This document shows, in pieces, positions 1 to 5,186 of a stretch of DNA of 5,186 nucleotides (its first letter is position 1; each line of letters starts with the position of its first letter). The stretch covers positions 1 to 5,186 of the forward strand of contig WGDQ01000955.1 in the NCBI GenBank assembly GCA_015493185.1, read 5' to 3'. Origin of the DNA: Planctomycetaceae bacterium (lineage in GTDB: Bacteria > Planctomycetota > Planctomycetia > Pirellulales > JAEUIK01). The notes beneath the pieces are model-generated. The model did not search any database. It was not told the DNA's origin and saw only the letters and a list, made by a program, of their open reading frames with translations. A program made the position numbers and the translations under genes.

Positions 1-923
1 GTCCTGGAACGGCTGCCTTTCTCGACCGCTTACTCACGCGGCGCGTGGAAACCCTGCCATCGGGCGCCGTAGCGTACAGCCTCATCACCAATCCGCAGGG
101 CGGCATTCGCGACGATGTGCTGGTTTCGCACCTGAGTGACGGGGCGGGCCAGCCGTATTATCTGGTGGTAGTCAACGCGGCCAACCGGACGAAAATCGTC
201 GATTGGTTCGACGCACATCGCCACTGGGCGCAAAACACAACGTGGCAAGACGTCAGCGCGGCCTGGTCGATGATTGCCGTGCAGGGCCCTGCGGCGGCAA
301 GTCTGGTGGCGCCCCACGTGGAAATCGATCTTCGTTCGCTGCGATATTACCACGCGACCGAAACACGTCTGGCGGGGCATGGTGGCGTGATTAGCCGCAC
401 GGGCTACACCGGCGAAGATGGCTTCGAGCTGATTGTGGGTGCTGGTGCGGTTGTGCCCCTTTGGGAGATGCTTTTCGAGGCGGCCGCTTCGATCGGTGGG
501 CGGGCGGCCGGGCTTGGTTGTCGCGATACCTTGCGGCTGGAAGCGGGCATGCCGCTTTATGGCCATGAGCTGTCGGAAGACATCGACCCCTTTCAGGCTG
601 GCTTGGGATTTGCCGTCGATATGGACAAAGAGTTTGTCGGCCGCGACGCACTGGTAAAGCTGAAGGAAGACAAGTCGCGACCGCGACGCGTGGGGCTCGA
701 ACTGTATGGGCGACGTGTTCCGCGGGAAGACTATCCGGTGTTGCTCGGTTCGCAGCAGGTGGGTTATGTGACCAGCGGCACTTTTTCGCCCACGTTGGAA
801 CGGCCCATCGCCATGGCTTACGTCGAACCGTCGGTGGCGGCCGTGGGCACGGAATTGATGGTCGATATTCGCGGACGATATGAACCGGCGCGGGTGGTGA
901 AGCTGCCGTTTTATCGTCGCTGA
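1..923 (+). CDS. gcvT: Aminomethyltransferase (glycine cleavage T protein), 5' partial
   Basis: T protein takes the aminomethyl group carried on lipoyl-GcvH, transfers the one-carbon unit to tetrahydrofolate to give 5,10-methylene-THF, and releases ammonia in the cytoplasm. The reading frame is open from base 3 to the TGA at 921-923, giving 306 visible residues; by family length roughly 55 N-terminal residues are missing. A GTG at 45 is internal: the 14 codons before it (AAFLDRLLT) match the conserved GcvT block that precedes it. Visible family motifs, in fragment numbering, are GGIRDD (about 33-38, containing the conserved folate-site Asp), VVNAANR (about 56-62), YTGEDGFE (135-142), CRDTLRLEAG (173-182), GHELSEDIDP (187-196) and VTSGTFSPT (256-264) in the C-terminal barrel domain. 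These are seen directly; their roles come from family knowledge. It is followed closely by gcvH on the same strand and is probably cotranscribed with it. No frameshift or missing motif is seen. Confidence 0.97.
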   Translation, partial: PGTAAFLDRLLTRRVETLPSGAVAYSLITNPQGGIRDDVLVSHLSDGAGQPYYLVVVNAANRTKIVDWFDAHRHWAQNTTWQDVSAAWSMIAVQGPAAASLVAPHVEIDLRSLRYYHATETRLAGHGGVISRTGYTGEDGFELIVGAGAVVPLWEMLFEAAASIGGRAAGLGCRDTLRLEAGMPLYGHELSEDIDPFQAGLGFAVDMDKEFVGRDALVKLKEDKSRPRRVGLELYGRRVPREDYPVLLGSQQVGYVTSGTFSPTLERPIAMAYVEPSVAAVGTELMVDIRGRYEPARVVKLPFYRR

Positions 924-944
924 TTCGCAGGAAACGCGTTGTTC

Positions 945-953
945 GGAAAGGAA
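945..953 (+). promoter_or_regulatory. Ribosome binding site favouring the GTG start of gcvH
   Basis: The purine-rich stretch GGAAAGGAA contains AAAGGA (947-952), ending 10 bases before the GTG at 963. A rival AGGA at 929-932 lies 6 bases before an in-frame TTG at 939. The spacing slightly favours the TTG, but the protein alignment expected for H proteins favours the GTG, so the start is not fully settled. Confidence 0.5.
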
Positions 954-962
954 TGGTTTGTT

Positions 963-1361
963 GTGAACCCAGAGCAATTGCTCTTTGCACCAACACATGA
1001 GTGGGTGCAGGTAGAAACAGGGGCTGATGGTCAGAAGATCGCCACGGTGGGCCTGTCGAAGTTTGCCGTCGATGCGCTCACCGATCTGGTGTTCATCGAC
1101 TTGCCGGAAGTGGGACAGCAAGTGCAGGCCGGTCAGCCGCTCGGCGAGATCGAATCGGTCAAGGCGGTAAGCGACATCTACAGCCCGATCGATGGCGAGG
1201 TGATCGAGGTCAACTCGGGCGTACGCGACGCGCTGGACTGGCTAAGCGACGATCCTTATGGCAAGGGCTGGCTGGTGAAAATCAAGATCACCGACGAGTC
1301 GGGGTTGGCGGAGCTGGTGGATCACGCCACGTATCAGCGGAAGATCGCCGAATCGTCGTGA
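963..1361 (+). CDS. gcvH: Glycine cleavage system H protein (lipoyl carrier)
   Basis: Small soluble carrier protein of the glycine cleavage complex. Its lipoylated lysine receives the aminomethyl group from P protein, presents it to T protein, and is reoxidised by L protein. From GTG 963 to TGA 1359-1361 it has 132 residues, close to the usual bacterial length. The start of the fold is FAPTHEWV (residues 8-15), followed by FAVDALTDLVFIDLPEVG, the typical block before the lipoyl hairpin. The lipoylation site is GEIESVKA, with K67 at bases 1161-1163, then SPIDGEVIEVN. An upstream in-frame TTG at 939 would add eight residues (MFGKEWFV) that I do not recognise as conserved; GTG gives the expected short N-terminus. 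The gap to gcvT is 39 bases, so the two are likely one transcript. A probable terminator follows 18 bases after the stop, which separates gcvH from gcvPA. Identity is secure; only the start is uncertain. Confidence 0.96.
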   Translation: MNPEQLLFAPTHEWVQVETGADGQKIATVGLSKFAVDALTDLVFIDLPEVGQQVQAGQPLGEIESVKAVSDIYSPIDGEVIEVNSGVRDALDWLSDDPYGKGWLVKIKITDESGLAELVDHATYQRKIAESS

Positions 1362-1379
1362 CGCCATCGCCGGCCGAAT

Positions 1380-1408
1380 CAGGTTGCCGCAGTGCGGCCT
1401 GTTTTTTT
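1380..1408 (+). terminator. Probable Rho-independent terminator after gcvH
   Basis: A compact GC hairpin, GCCGC-AGT-GCGGC (1386-1398), is flanked by a further CAG/CTG pairing (1380-1382 with 1399-1401) across a three-base bulge on the 5' side. It is followed at once by seven T residues (1402-1408). It begins 18 bases after the gcvH stop codon. Hairpin plus T tract is the classical intrinsic terminator layout. The 3-base loop and the bulge make it imperfect, so it may be partial and allow readthrough to gcvPA. Confidence 0.65.
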
Positions 1409-1695
1409 GACCGCTGGCGGCCTCAATGCGTTTTGCAATGAAGCTATTGGCGGCGTGCCGTGGCGCAGAACGCCTCGGTGTTGCACCTGCGGTGGCGTGC
1501 GTCGGCGGATTTGGTGCCGCGATTGTCAGGCTTTCAGCGACGGGGCCTGAAATGCGGCGAGAACTACAAGAGCCCCCTTTTAGCATCGGGTCGGAGCGGG
1601 GAAAGCGCAGGCGGGCAATAACGGACAAGAGAACCGGCAGGAGGCCGACGAATGAGAACCGCTGAGAGCAGAAAAAGAAGCACGACGGAGGCACC
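1409..1695 (+). other. Spacer between gcvH terminator and gcvPA, no supported gene
   Basis: This stretch holds no recognisable gene. An open frame at 1426-1665 (79 codons) has no convincing ribosome binding site, mixes codons such as AGG, AGA, ATA and CTA that are uncommon in the flanking genes, and resembles no family I know. The only promoter-like element is TTGTCA (1523-1528) with TGAAAT (1548-1553) at a long 19-base spacing, which is weak. Small inverted repeats occur, such as GGTG-TTG-CACC at 1477-1487. No glycine aptamer core was found. If the upstream hairpin really terminates, a promoter for gcvPA must lie here. Confidence 0.5.
1687..1691 (+). promoter_or_regulatory. Shine-Dalgarno site of gcvPA
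   Basis: GGAGG lies four bases before the ATG at 1696, inside ACGGAGG. It is the strongest ribosome binding site in the window and fixes the gcvPA start. It also suggests that gcvPA initiates independently of translation of the distant gcvH. Confidence 0.8.
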
Positions 1696-3066
1696 ATGCC
1701 GTACATCTTGAACACGGACGACGATCGCCGTGAAATGCTGGCGGCCATTGGAGCAGCTTCGGTTGATGAGCTGTTCGACAGCATTCCGAAAAACCTGCGG
1801 CTCGATCGGCCGCTGGACATTCCACCGGCATGCAGCGAGCCCGAACTCACGGCAGATATGGAGCGACTGGCGGCTCAGAATATTCCGGCAGGCAGAACGG
1901 TCAGTTTTCTCGGGGCAGGTGCTTACGACCACTTTGTGCCGGCCGTGGTCGATACGATTGCTTCGCGTAGCGAGTATGCGACTTCTTACACGCCTTATCA
2001 GCCCGAGGTAAGTCAGGGCAATTTGCAGGTGCTGTTCGAATACCAAACGCTGCTGACGCAGTTGACCGGCATGGACGTTTCCAATGCCAGTTTGTACGAC
2101 GGCGGCAGCGCGGTGACGGAAGCCGTTTTAATGTCGCTAGCGGCAGCGCCCAAACGCCGGCGGGTCGTGGTGGCGGCCAGCGTGCATCCGGAGTATCGGC
2201 AAATCATGGCCACGTACCTTGAGAACCTCGACGTGAGCATTGATGTGCTCGAGACGCCCGAGGGGACGGTGGACGCCGCGATGCTGGCCAAAACCGTGCG
2301 AGACGACGTGGCCTGCGTGGTCGTGCAGCACCCCAACTTTTTCGGTTGTCTGGAAGAAACGGCCGCGCTGGCATCAGTGGCTCACGATGCGGGCGCGCTG
2401 TTCGTTGTGAGCGTCGATCCGATCAGTTTGGGCCTGTTGCGACGGCCGGGAGACTATGGGGCCGACATCGTGGTGGCCGAAGGCCAATCGCTCGGCAATC
2501 CTCTCTCGTTCGGCGGGCCGTATCTGGGCTTGATGGCATGTCGCGAGGCGTTCCTGCGTCGGCTGCCGGGTCGCATTGCCGGGCAGACGACCGATCGCGA
2601 AGGTCGTCGCTGTTGGGTGCTGACGCTGCAAACCCGCGAACAACATATTCGCCGGGAGAAAGCCACGAGCAACATTTGCACCAATCAGGGGCTGATGGCG
2701 CTGCGGGCCACGGTTTATCTGGCAGCGATGGGGCCGCACGGCATGCGGGAACTGGCCGAGCTATGCGTGCAAAAAGCCCACTACGCGGCCGCGCAGGTGA
2801 CCGGTTCGCCGCGATGGCAGGCGGCCTTTGAGCGACCCTTCTTCAAAGAGTTTGTGGTTCGCGACCGACAGGGCAAGGTTGCTGCCATGCTCGACGAAGC
2901 CCGCGAGTCGGGCGTATTTGCCGGTGTGCCACTAGGGCGTTGGTACCCGCAGCTTGACGACTGCCTGTTGATCGCGGTGACGGAGAAACGCACACGCGGC
3001 GAAATCGACCGGCTGGCAAAACTTTTGTCGTCTTCCAACTCGAAGCGAGCCATGGCCCATGCGTAA
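1696..3066 (+). CDS. gcvPA: Glycine dehydrogenase (decarboxylating) subunit 1, P protein alpha
   Basis: One of two subunits of the split P protein, which with GcvPB decarboxylates glycine using PLP and loads the remaining aminomethyl group onto lipoyl-GcvH. It has 456 residues, close to the usual 440-460. The N-terminus MPYILNTDDDRREML is the standard opening of the family and supports the ATG at 1696. Conserved blocks are FLGAGAYDHF (71-80), YTPYQPEVSQG (98-108), FEYQTLLTQLTGMDVSNAS (114-132), SFGGPYLG (271-278), and REQHIRREKATSNICTNQ (314-331). This subunit has the aminotransferase-like fold but not the PLP lysine, which resides in GcvPB; that is normal for split P proteins. The 3' end overlaps gcvPB by 8 bases, so the two are cotranscribed and probably translationally coupled, giving matched amounts of two subunits that work as a heteromer. 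The last residues (SSSNSKRAMAHA) are a short polar tail beyond the conserved fold. No frameshift is seen. Confidence 0.97.
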   Translation: MPYILNTDDDRREMLAAIGAASVDELFDSIPKNLRLDRPLDIPPACSEPELTADMERLAAQNIPAGRTVSFLGAGAYDHFVPAVVDTIASRSEYATSYTPYQPEVSQGNLQVLFEYQTLLTQLTGMDVSNASLYDGGSAVTEAVLMSLAAAPKRRRVVVAASVHPEYRQIMATYLENLDVSIDVLETPEGTVDAAMLAKTVRDDVACVVVQHPNFFGCLEETAALASVAHDAGALFVVSVDPISLGLLRRPGDYGADIVVAEGQSLGNPLSFGGPYLGLMACREAFLRRLPGRIAGQTTDREGRRCWVLTLQTREQHIRREKATSNICTNQGLMALRATVYLAAMGPHGMRELAELCVQKAHYAAAQVTGSPRWQAAFERPFFKEFVVRDRQGKVAAMLDEARESGVFAGVPLGRWYPQLDDCLLIAVTEKRTRGEIDRLAKLLSSSNSKRAMAHA

Positions 3067-4531
3067 CCGTCAAGCCACACGATTGCTGTTCGAATTGTCG
3101 AAGCCGGGGCGTCGGGCCGCCCGCGTGCCGGCCTGCGATGTGCCAACCGGCGAACTGGGCGATTTGCTGCCCGACGCGGCACTGGCCGACGAACCGCCGC
3201 CGCTGCCCGAGCTAGGCGAGCCCGACATCATTCGACACTTCGTCAATTTGTCGACGCTCAACATGTCGGTCGACACGCACTTCTACCCGCTTGGTTCGTG
3301 CACGATGAAGTACAACCCCAAGCGCAACGAACGCCTGGCGTCGTTGCCGGGATTGGCCGACGTGCATCCTTACCAAGACCCGACCACCATGCAGGGGCTT
3401 CTGGCCCTGTTGTTCGAACTGCAAGAGATGCTGGCCGAAATCGGTGGACTCGATGCCGTTTCGTTGCACCCGGCGGCCGGAGCGCATGGCGAGCTGACGG
3501 CGCTGTTGATCGCCGCCGCTTACTTTCGCGATCGTGCCGAGCCGCGCACCAAGGTGCTCATACCAGATAGTGCGCATGGTACGAATCCGGCCAGCGCGGC
3601 CATGGCCGGCTTTAAGGCGATCACGGTTGGCAGCACCAGCGAGGGGTTCGTCGATCTCGACGATTTGAACAGCAAGTTGGGCGACGACGTGGCCGTGCTG
3701 ATGATCACCAATCCCAGCACGTTGGGATTGTTCGAGCCGCAGATCGAAACCATTTGCCGGCGTGTTCACGAGGTGGGCGGACTGGTGTATCTCGACGGTG
3801 CGAACATGAACGCCATTCTAGGCGTGACGCGGCCTGGCGATTTCGGCGCCGACATGATGCACTTCAATCCGCACAAAACTTTCAGCACGCCACACGGCGG
3901 TGGTGGACCGGGAGCGGGGCCGATTGCCGTGCGACAGCAATTGGAACCCTACCTGCCCGTGCCGGTGCTGGTGCGGCGCGATGGTCGGTTTGTGTTGGAG
4001 GAAGACCGCCCCAAGTCGATCGGCCGGGTCCGCAGTTTCTTCGGCAATACCGGCGTGCTAGTCCGCGCGTATTGCTATCTGCGAACGTTGGGGCCCGATG
4101 GGCTGCGACGCGTGGCCGAGAACGCTGTGCTGAATGCCAACTACCTGCTGGCACGCGTCAAACACTTTCTGCCGGTGCCTCATGGCGATCGGTGCATGCA
4201 CGAGTTCGTGGCCTCGGCACAACGCCTGAAGCAGGAGAAAGGCATTACGGCCATGGACATTGCCAAGCGGCTGCTCGACTACGGCTTTCACGCGCCGACG
4301 GTTTACTTTCCCCTGGTGGTGAAAGAGGCCGTGATGATCGAGCCGACCGAGACAGAGAGCAAGGAAACGCTCGACGCCTTCGTCGAGGCGTTGTTTCGCA
4401 TCACCGAACAGTCGGCCGAGTCGCTGCACGCGGCCCCACATGCCGCGCCGATCAACCGCCCAGACGAGGTGCGGGCTGCCCGCCGACCAACGTTGCACTG
4501 GCAACCCTCGGACCAATCGGGCGAGCATTAG
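3059..4531 (+). CDS. gcvPB: Glycine dehydrogenase (decarboxylating) subunit 2, P protein beta
   Basis: The PLP-carrying partner of GcvPA. It forms the aldimine with glycine, releases CO2 and transfers the aminomethyl group to lipoyl-GcvH. It has 490 residues, a usual length. The start ATG at 3059 lies inside the end of gcvPA (TAA at 3064-3066), and MRNRQATRLLFELSKPGRR matches the typical opening. Family motifs are YPLGSCTMKYNPK (76-88), DSAHGTNPAS (170-179), YLDGANMNA (244-252, with the Asp expected to contact the PLP ring nitrogen) and HFNPHKTFSTPHGGGGPG (268-285). K273 in NPHKT (bases 3875-3877) is the expected Schiff-base lysine. The C-terminal APHAAPINRPDEVRAARRP is also typical. Only a poor Shine-Dalgarno (GAAGCGAG, 3042-3049) precedes it, consistent with coupling to gcvPA translation. 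GcvPA and GcvPB together correspond to the single long GcvP of organisms such as E. coli. Confidence 0.97.
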   Translation: MRNRQATRLLFELSKPGRRAARVPACDVPTGELGDLLPDAALADEPPPLPELGEPDIIRHFVNLSTLNMSVDTHFYPLGSCTMKYNPKRNERLASLPGLADVHPYQDPTTMQGLLALLFELQEMLAEIGGLDAVSLHPAAGAHGELTALLIAAAYFRDRAEPRTKVLIPDSAHGTNPASAAMAGFKAITVGSTSEGFVDLDDLNSKLGDDVAVLMITNPSTLGLFEPQIETICRRVHEVGGLVYLDGANMNAILGVTRPGDFGADMMHFNPHKTFSTPHGGGGPGAGPIAVRQQLEPYLPVPVLVRRDGRFVLEEDRPKSIGRVRSFFGNTGVLVRAYCYLRTLGPDGLRRVAENAVLNANYLLARVKHFLPVPHGDRCMHEFVASAQRLKQEKGITAMDIAKRLLDYGFHAPTVYFPLVVKEAVMIEPTETESKETLDAFVEALFRITEQSAESLHAAPHAAPINRPDEVRAARRPTLHWQPSDQSGEH

Positions 4532-4557
4532 GCAACGGCCGAAGCCGAATGTTGATT

Positions 4558-4586
4558 TCTGGAGAGGCGTAGGCCAGACCTTTTTT
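4558..4586 (+). terminator. Possible weak intrinsic terminator after gcvPB
   Basis: TCTGG (4558-4562) can pair with CCAGA (4574-4578) around an 11-base loop. After CC comes a T6 tract (4581-4586). It lies 26 bases after the gcvPB stop, where a terminator would be expected. The five-pair stem and long loop are weak. A second CCAGAA (4587-4592) could pair with TTCTGG (4557-4562) instead. Confidence 0.4.
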
Positions 4587-4672
4587 CCAGAAGTCGACGC
4601 GGTAGCGATGCTTTGCCGAGGAAGGCGGGTTCTTGCGCGGTTGTGCCGGTTGATCGGTTCGCTTTTCCTTTC

Positions 4673-4688
4673 TTTTTTCGGAAAAAAA
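4673..4688. repeat. AT-only palindrome T6-CGG-A7
   Basis: Six T (4673-4678), then CGG, then seven A (4682-4688) form a self-complementary AT stem with a three-base loop in otherwise GC-rich DNA. On either strand it provides a T tract, so it may form part of a terminator, or simply be a soft or bendable DNA segment. Function is unknown. Confidence 0.55.
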
Positions 4689-4708
4689 TGACCAGCCGCC
4701 TTTTGGTC
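4682..4708 (-). terminator. Candidate minus-strand intrinsic terminator
   Basis: Read on the minus strand, GACCA and TGGTC (4704-4708 and 4690-4694 on +) form a five-pair stem with a nine-base loop, followed by A and seven T (complement of 4682-4688). The layout is terminator-like, but no minus-strand gene that would use it can be supported in the window. An antisense or spacer transcript would be needed to give it a role. Confidence 0.25.
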
Positions 4709-4758
4709 GCACAGCGCAGCGACCGGCTCGCTCAGGGACGTCTGGTGCGTACGCTGCG
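4690..4758. repeat. Cluster of competing inverted repeats
   Basis: Three pairings share bases. GACCA (4690-4694) pairs with TGGTC (4704-4708). GGTCGC (4705-4710) pairs with GCGACC (4719-4724) around eight bases. CGCAGCG (4715-4721) pairs with CGCTGCG (4752-4758). The palindrome GCGTACGC (4747-4754) lies inside the last arm. The first two helices exclude each other, as do the last two. This could be a structured leader, an extragenic palindromic element, or chance in GC-rich DNA. Confidence 0.35.
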
Positions 4759-4775
4759 TTTGTAGGCCGTCGGCG

Positions 4776-4804
4776 TGTTCGAACAGTCTGTGGGGTTCTG
4801 AACC
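4776..4804. promoter_or_regulatory. Two adjacent GTTC/GAAC palindromes, candidate operator
   Basis: TGTTCGAACA (4776-4785) is a perfect 10-base palindrome. GGTTC-T-GAACC (4794-4804) is a second near-perfect one with the same half-site core, and another GTTC occurs at 4817-4820. Paired palindromes with a shared half-site in a spacer upstream of a gene are the usual look of a dimeric regulator site. The distance to the ligase start (about 270 bases) is long, and no regulator can be named. Confidence 0.3.
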
Positions 4805-4907
4805 TGTCCGAGACACGTTCATTTGTTTTGTATCGGCCTTGTGGATACTGGGGTGGTGACGCACGCCCTTGTGGCAACACACTGCCCGGCGGCGCGGCGT
4901 TTGCCCG

Positions 4908-4935
4908 TTCGGGAAGAGGTATTGGAGTATAGAAT
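4908..4935 (+). promoter_or_regulatory. Weak candidate promoter for the ligase gene
   Basis: TATAGAAT (4928-4935) is the most -10-like sequence in the spacer. With TAGAAT (4930-4935) as the -10, the only element at normal spacing is the poor TTCGGG (4908-4913, 16 bases); TTGCCC (4901-4906) is 23 bases away. A transcript would start about 130 bases before the ligase ATG. This is a guess from consensus only. Confidence 0.2.
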
Positions 4936-5071
4936 AGCGCGGGGCAGCGATTTTGCCGGATGGCGAACAGAAGCCTGCTTGGACGTTGGATCATTGGGCC
5001 TGGCGAAGAAAACGCGTGGGCATTTGCGCCGACTGATGGCCCGACGACGTTGGACGTATTGAGATTGCATC

Positions 5072-5186
5072 ATGCCAGCAAGGCGTTTCGAGTGCCGGTT
5101 GATGGTTGAGCCACCCCAAAGCGGCACGTGGAACATGGCGGTCGACGACGTGCTCGCCGCGTCGGCCACGCGGCGCGGTGTGTGCA
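5072..5186 (+). CDS. Lipoate-protein ligase A family protein, 3' partial
   Basis: Only the first 38 codons are in the window. After MPARRFECRLMVEPP comes SGTWNMAVDDVLAASA, which matches the N-terminal block of the lipoate ligase/octanoyltransferase fold (family pattern xGxxNMAxDExLL), here with Asp in place of the usual Glu. Enzymes of this fold attach lipoate, or transfer octanoate, to the lysine of carriers such as GcvH. The ATG at 5072 is the first possible start after an in-frame TGA at 5060-5062; an ATG at 5102 would cut off the first strand of the domain and is less likely. No clear Shine-Dalgarno precedes it. Its place downstream of gcvPB suggests it modifies GcvH. The catalytic lysine and the C-terminal domain that would separate LplA from LipM-type enzymes lie beyond the window, so no gene symbol is given. 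Confidence 0.8.
   Translation, partial: MPARRFECRLMVEPPQSGTWNMAVDDVLAASATRRGVC

Larger units (their letters stand above)
4532..5071. other. Long palindrome-rich spacer between gcvPB and the ligase gene
   Basis: These 540 bases contain no gene I can support. Open frames here (4823-5062 and 4960-5109 on +, several on -) lack family resemblance and good ribosome binding sites. The spacer instead holds homopolymer tracts and several inverted repeats, listed separately. The TGA at 5060-5062 closes the frame upstream of the ligase gene, so the ligase cannot extend leftward. No transposase remnant, tRNA or CRISPR repeat is seen. Confidence 0.6.

Noticed and set aside
30..1121. 363-codon open frame on the minus strand across gcvT and gcvH
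   Set aside because: It lies wholly opposite two genes with clear family motifs, and its translation is basic and of low plausibility. It is a shadow of GC-rich coding sequence.
1426..1665. Possible small gene (79 codons) between gcvH and gcvPA
   Set aside because: It has no good ribosome binding site, codon use unlike the neighbours and no recognisable family or fold features; the stretch is better treated as spacer.
1500..1690. Glycine riboswitch before gcvPA
   Set aside because: GGACAAGAG (1623-1631) and CTGAGAGCAG (1662-1671) vaguely recall aptamer pieces, but the conserved core resembling CCGAAGG and the ordered paired stems are absent.
3754..4572. 272-codon + strand open frame overlapping gcvPB
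   Set aside because: It runs in another frame through the PLP-lysine region of gcvPB, is Arg-rich and lacks any recognisable motif, so it is a shadow.
4771..4790. tRNA T-arm suggested by GTTCGAA
   Set aside because: The flanking bases do not form a T stem, and no acceptor, D or anticodon arms can be assembled around it; the motif is explained by the palindrome.
4058..4994. Minus-strand open frames across the end of gcvPB and the spacer
   Set aside because: They overlap the conserved gcvPB C-terminus or non-coding spacer, overlap each other in different frames, and show no family motif.
4823..5062. 79-codon open frame with a TTG start, in frame with and just before the ligase gene
   Set aside because: The TGA at 5060-5062 separates it from the ligase. 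It lacks a convincing ribosome binding site and resembles no domain known to me, so neither an N-terminal extension nor a separate gene is supported.

Overview
The window carries most of a bacterial glycine cleavage locus, all on the + strand. In order it holds the 3' part of gcvT (aminomethyltransferase, T protein), gcvH (lipoyl carrier, H protein), gcvPA and gcvPB (the two subunits of a split glycine decarboxylase, P protein), and the first 38 codons of a lipoate-protein ligase A family gene that runs off the right edge. The sequence is visibly GC-rich. The T-H-PA-PB order, the split P protein and the wording of the conserved blocks fit Planctomycetota, perhaps a Pirellulales-like lineage. 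That placement is an inference from pattern memory, because nothing in the window is a decisive taxonomic marker.

Layout: gcvT (1-923, 5' end outside the window) is followed after a short gap by gcvH (963-1361, GTG start preferred). A hairpin with a T7 tract (1380-1408) follows gcvH, then a 334-base spacer with no convincing gene. gcvPA (1696-3066) has a strong GGAGG ribosome binding site and overlaps gcvPB (3059-4531) by 8 bases. A second spacer of 540 bases (4532-5071) is rich in inverted repeats: a weak terminator-like hairpin just after gcvPB, an AT-only palindrome, competing hairpins, and two neighbouring GTTC/GAAC palindromes. The ligase gene starts at 5072.

Function: GcvPA/GcvPB decarboxylate glycine with PLP and pass the aminomethyl group to the lipoyl-lysine of GcvH (K67 here). 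GcvT then transfers the one-carbon unit to tetrahydrofolate and releases ammonia. The dihydrolipoamide dehydrogenase (L protein) that reoxidises GcvH is not in the window. The ligase-family enzyme next door probably supplies or transfers the lipoyl/octanoyl group to GcvH, so the locus would pair the enzyme system with maturation of its cofactor.

No mobile element, CRISPR array, tRNA, rRNA or unknown multigene system was found. The coding part is ordinary. What deserves a second look is the two spacers: the probable transcriptional break between gcvH and gcvPA, and the palindrome-rich leader before the ligase gene.
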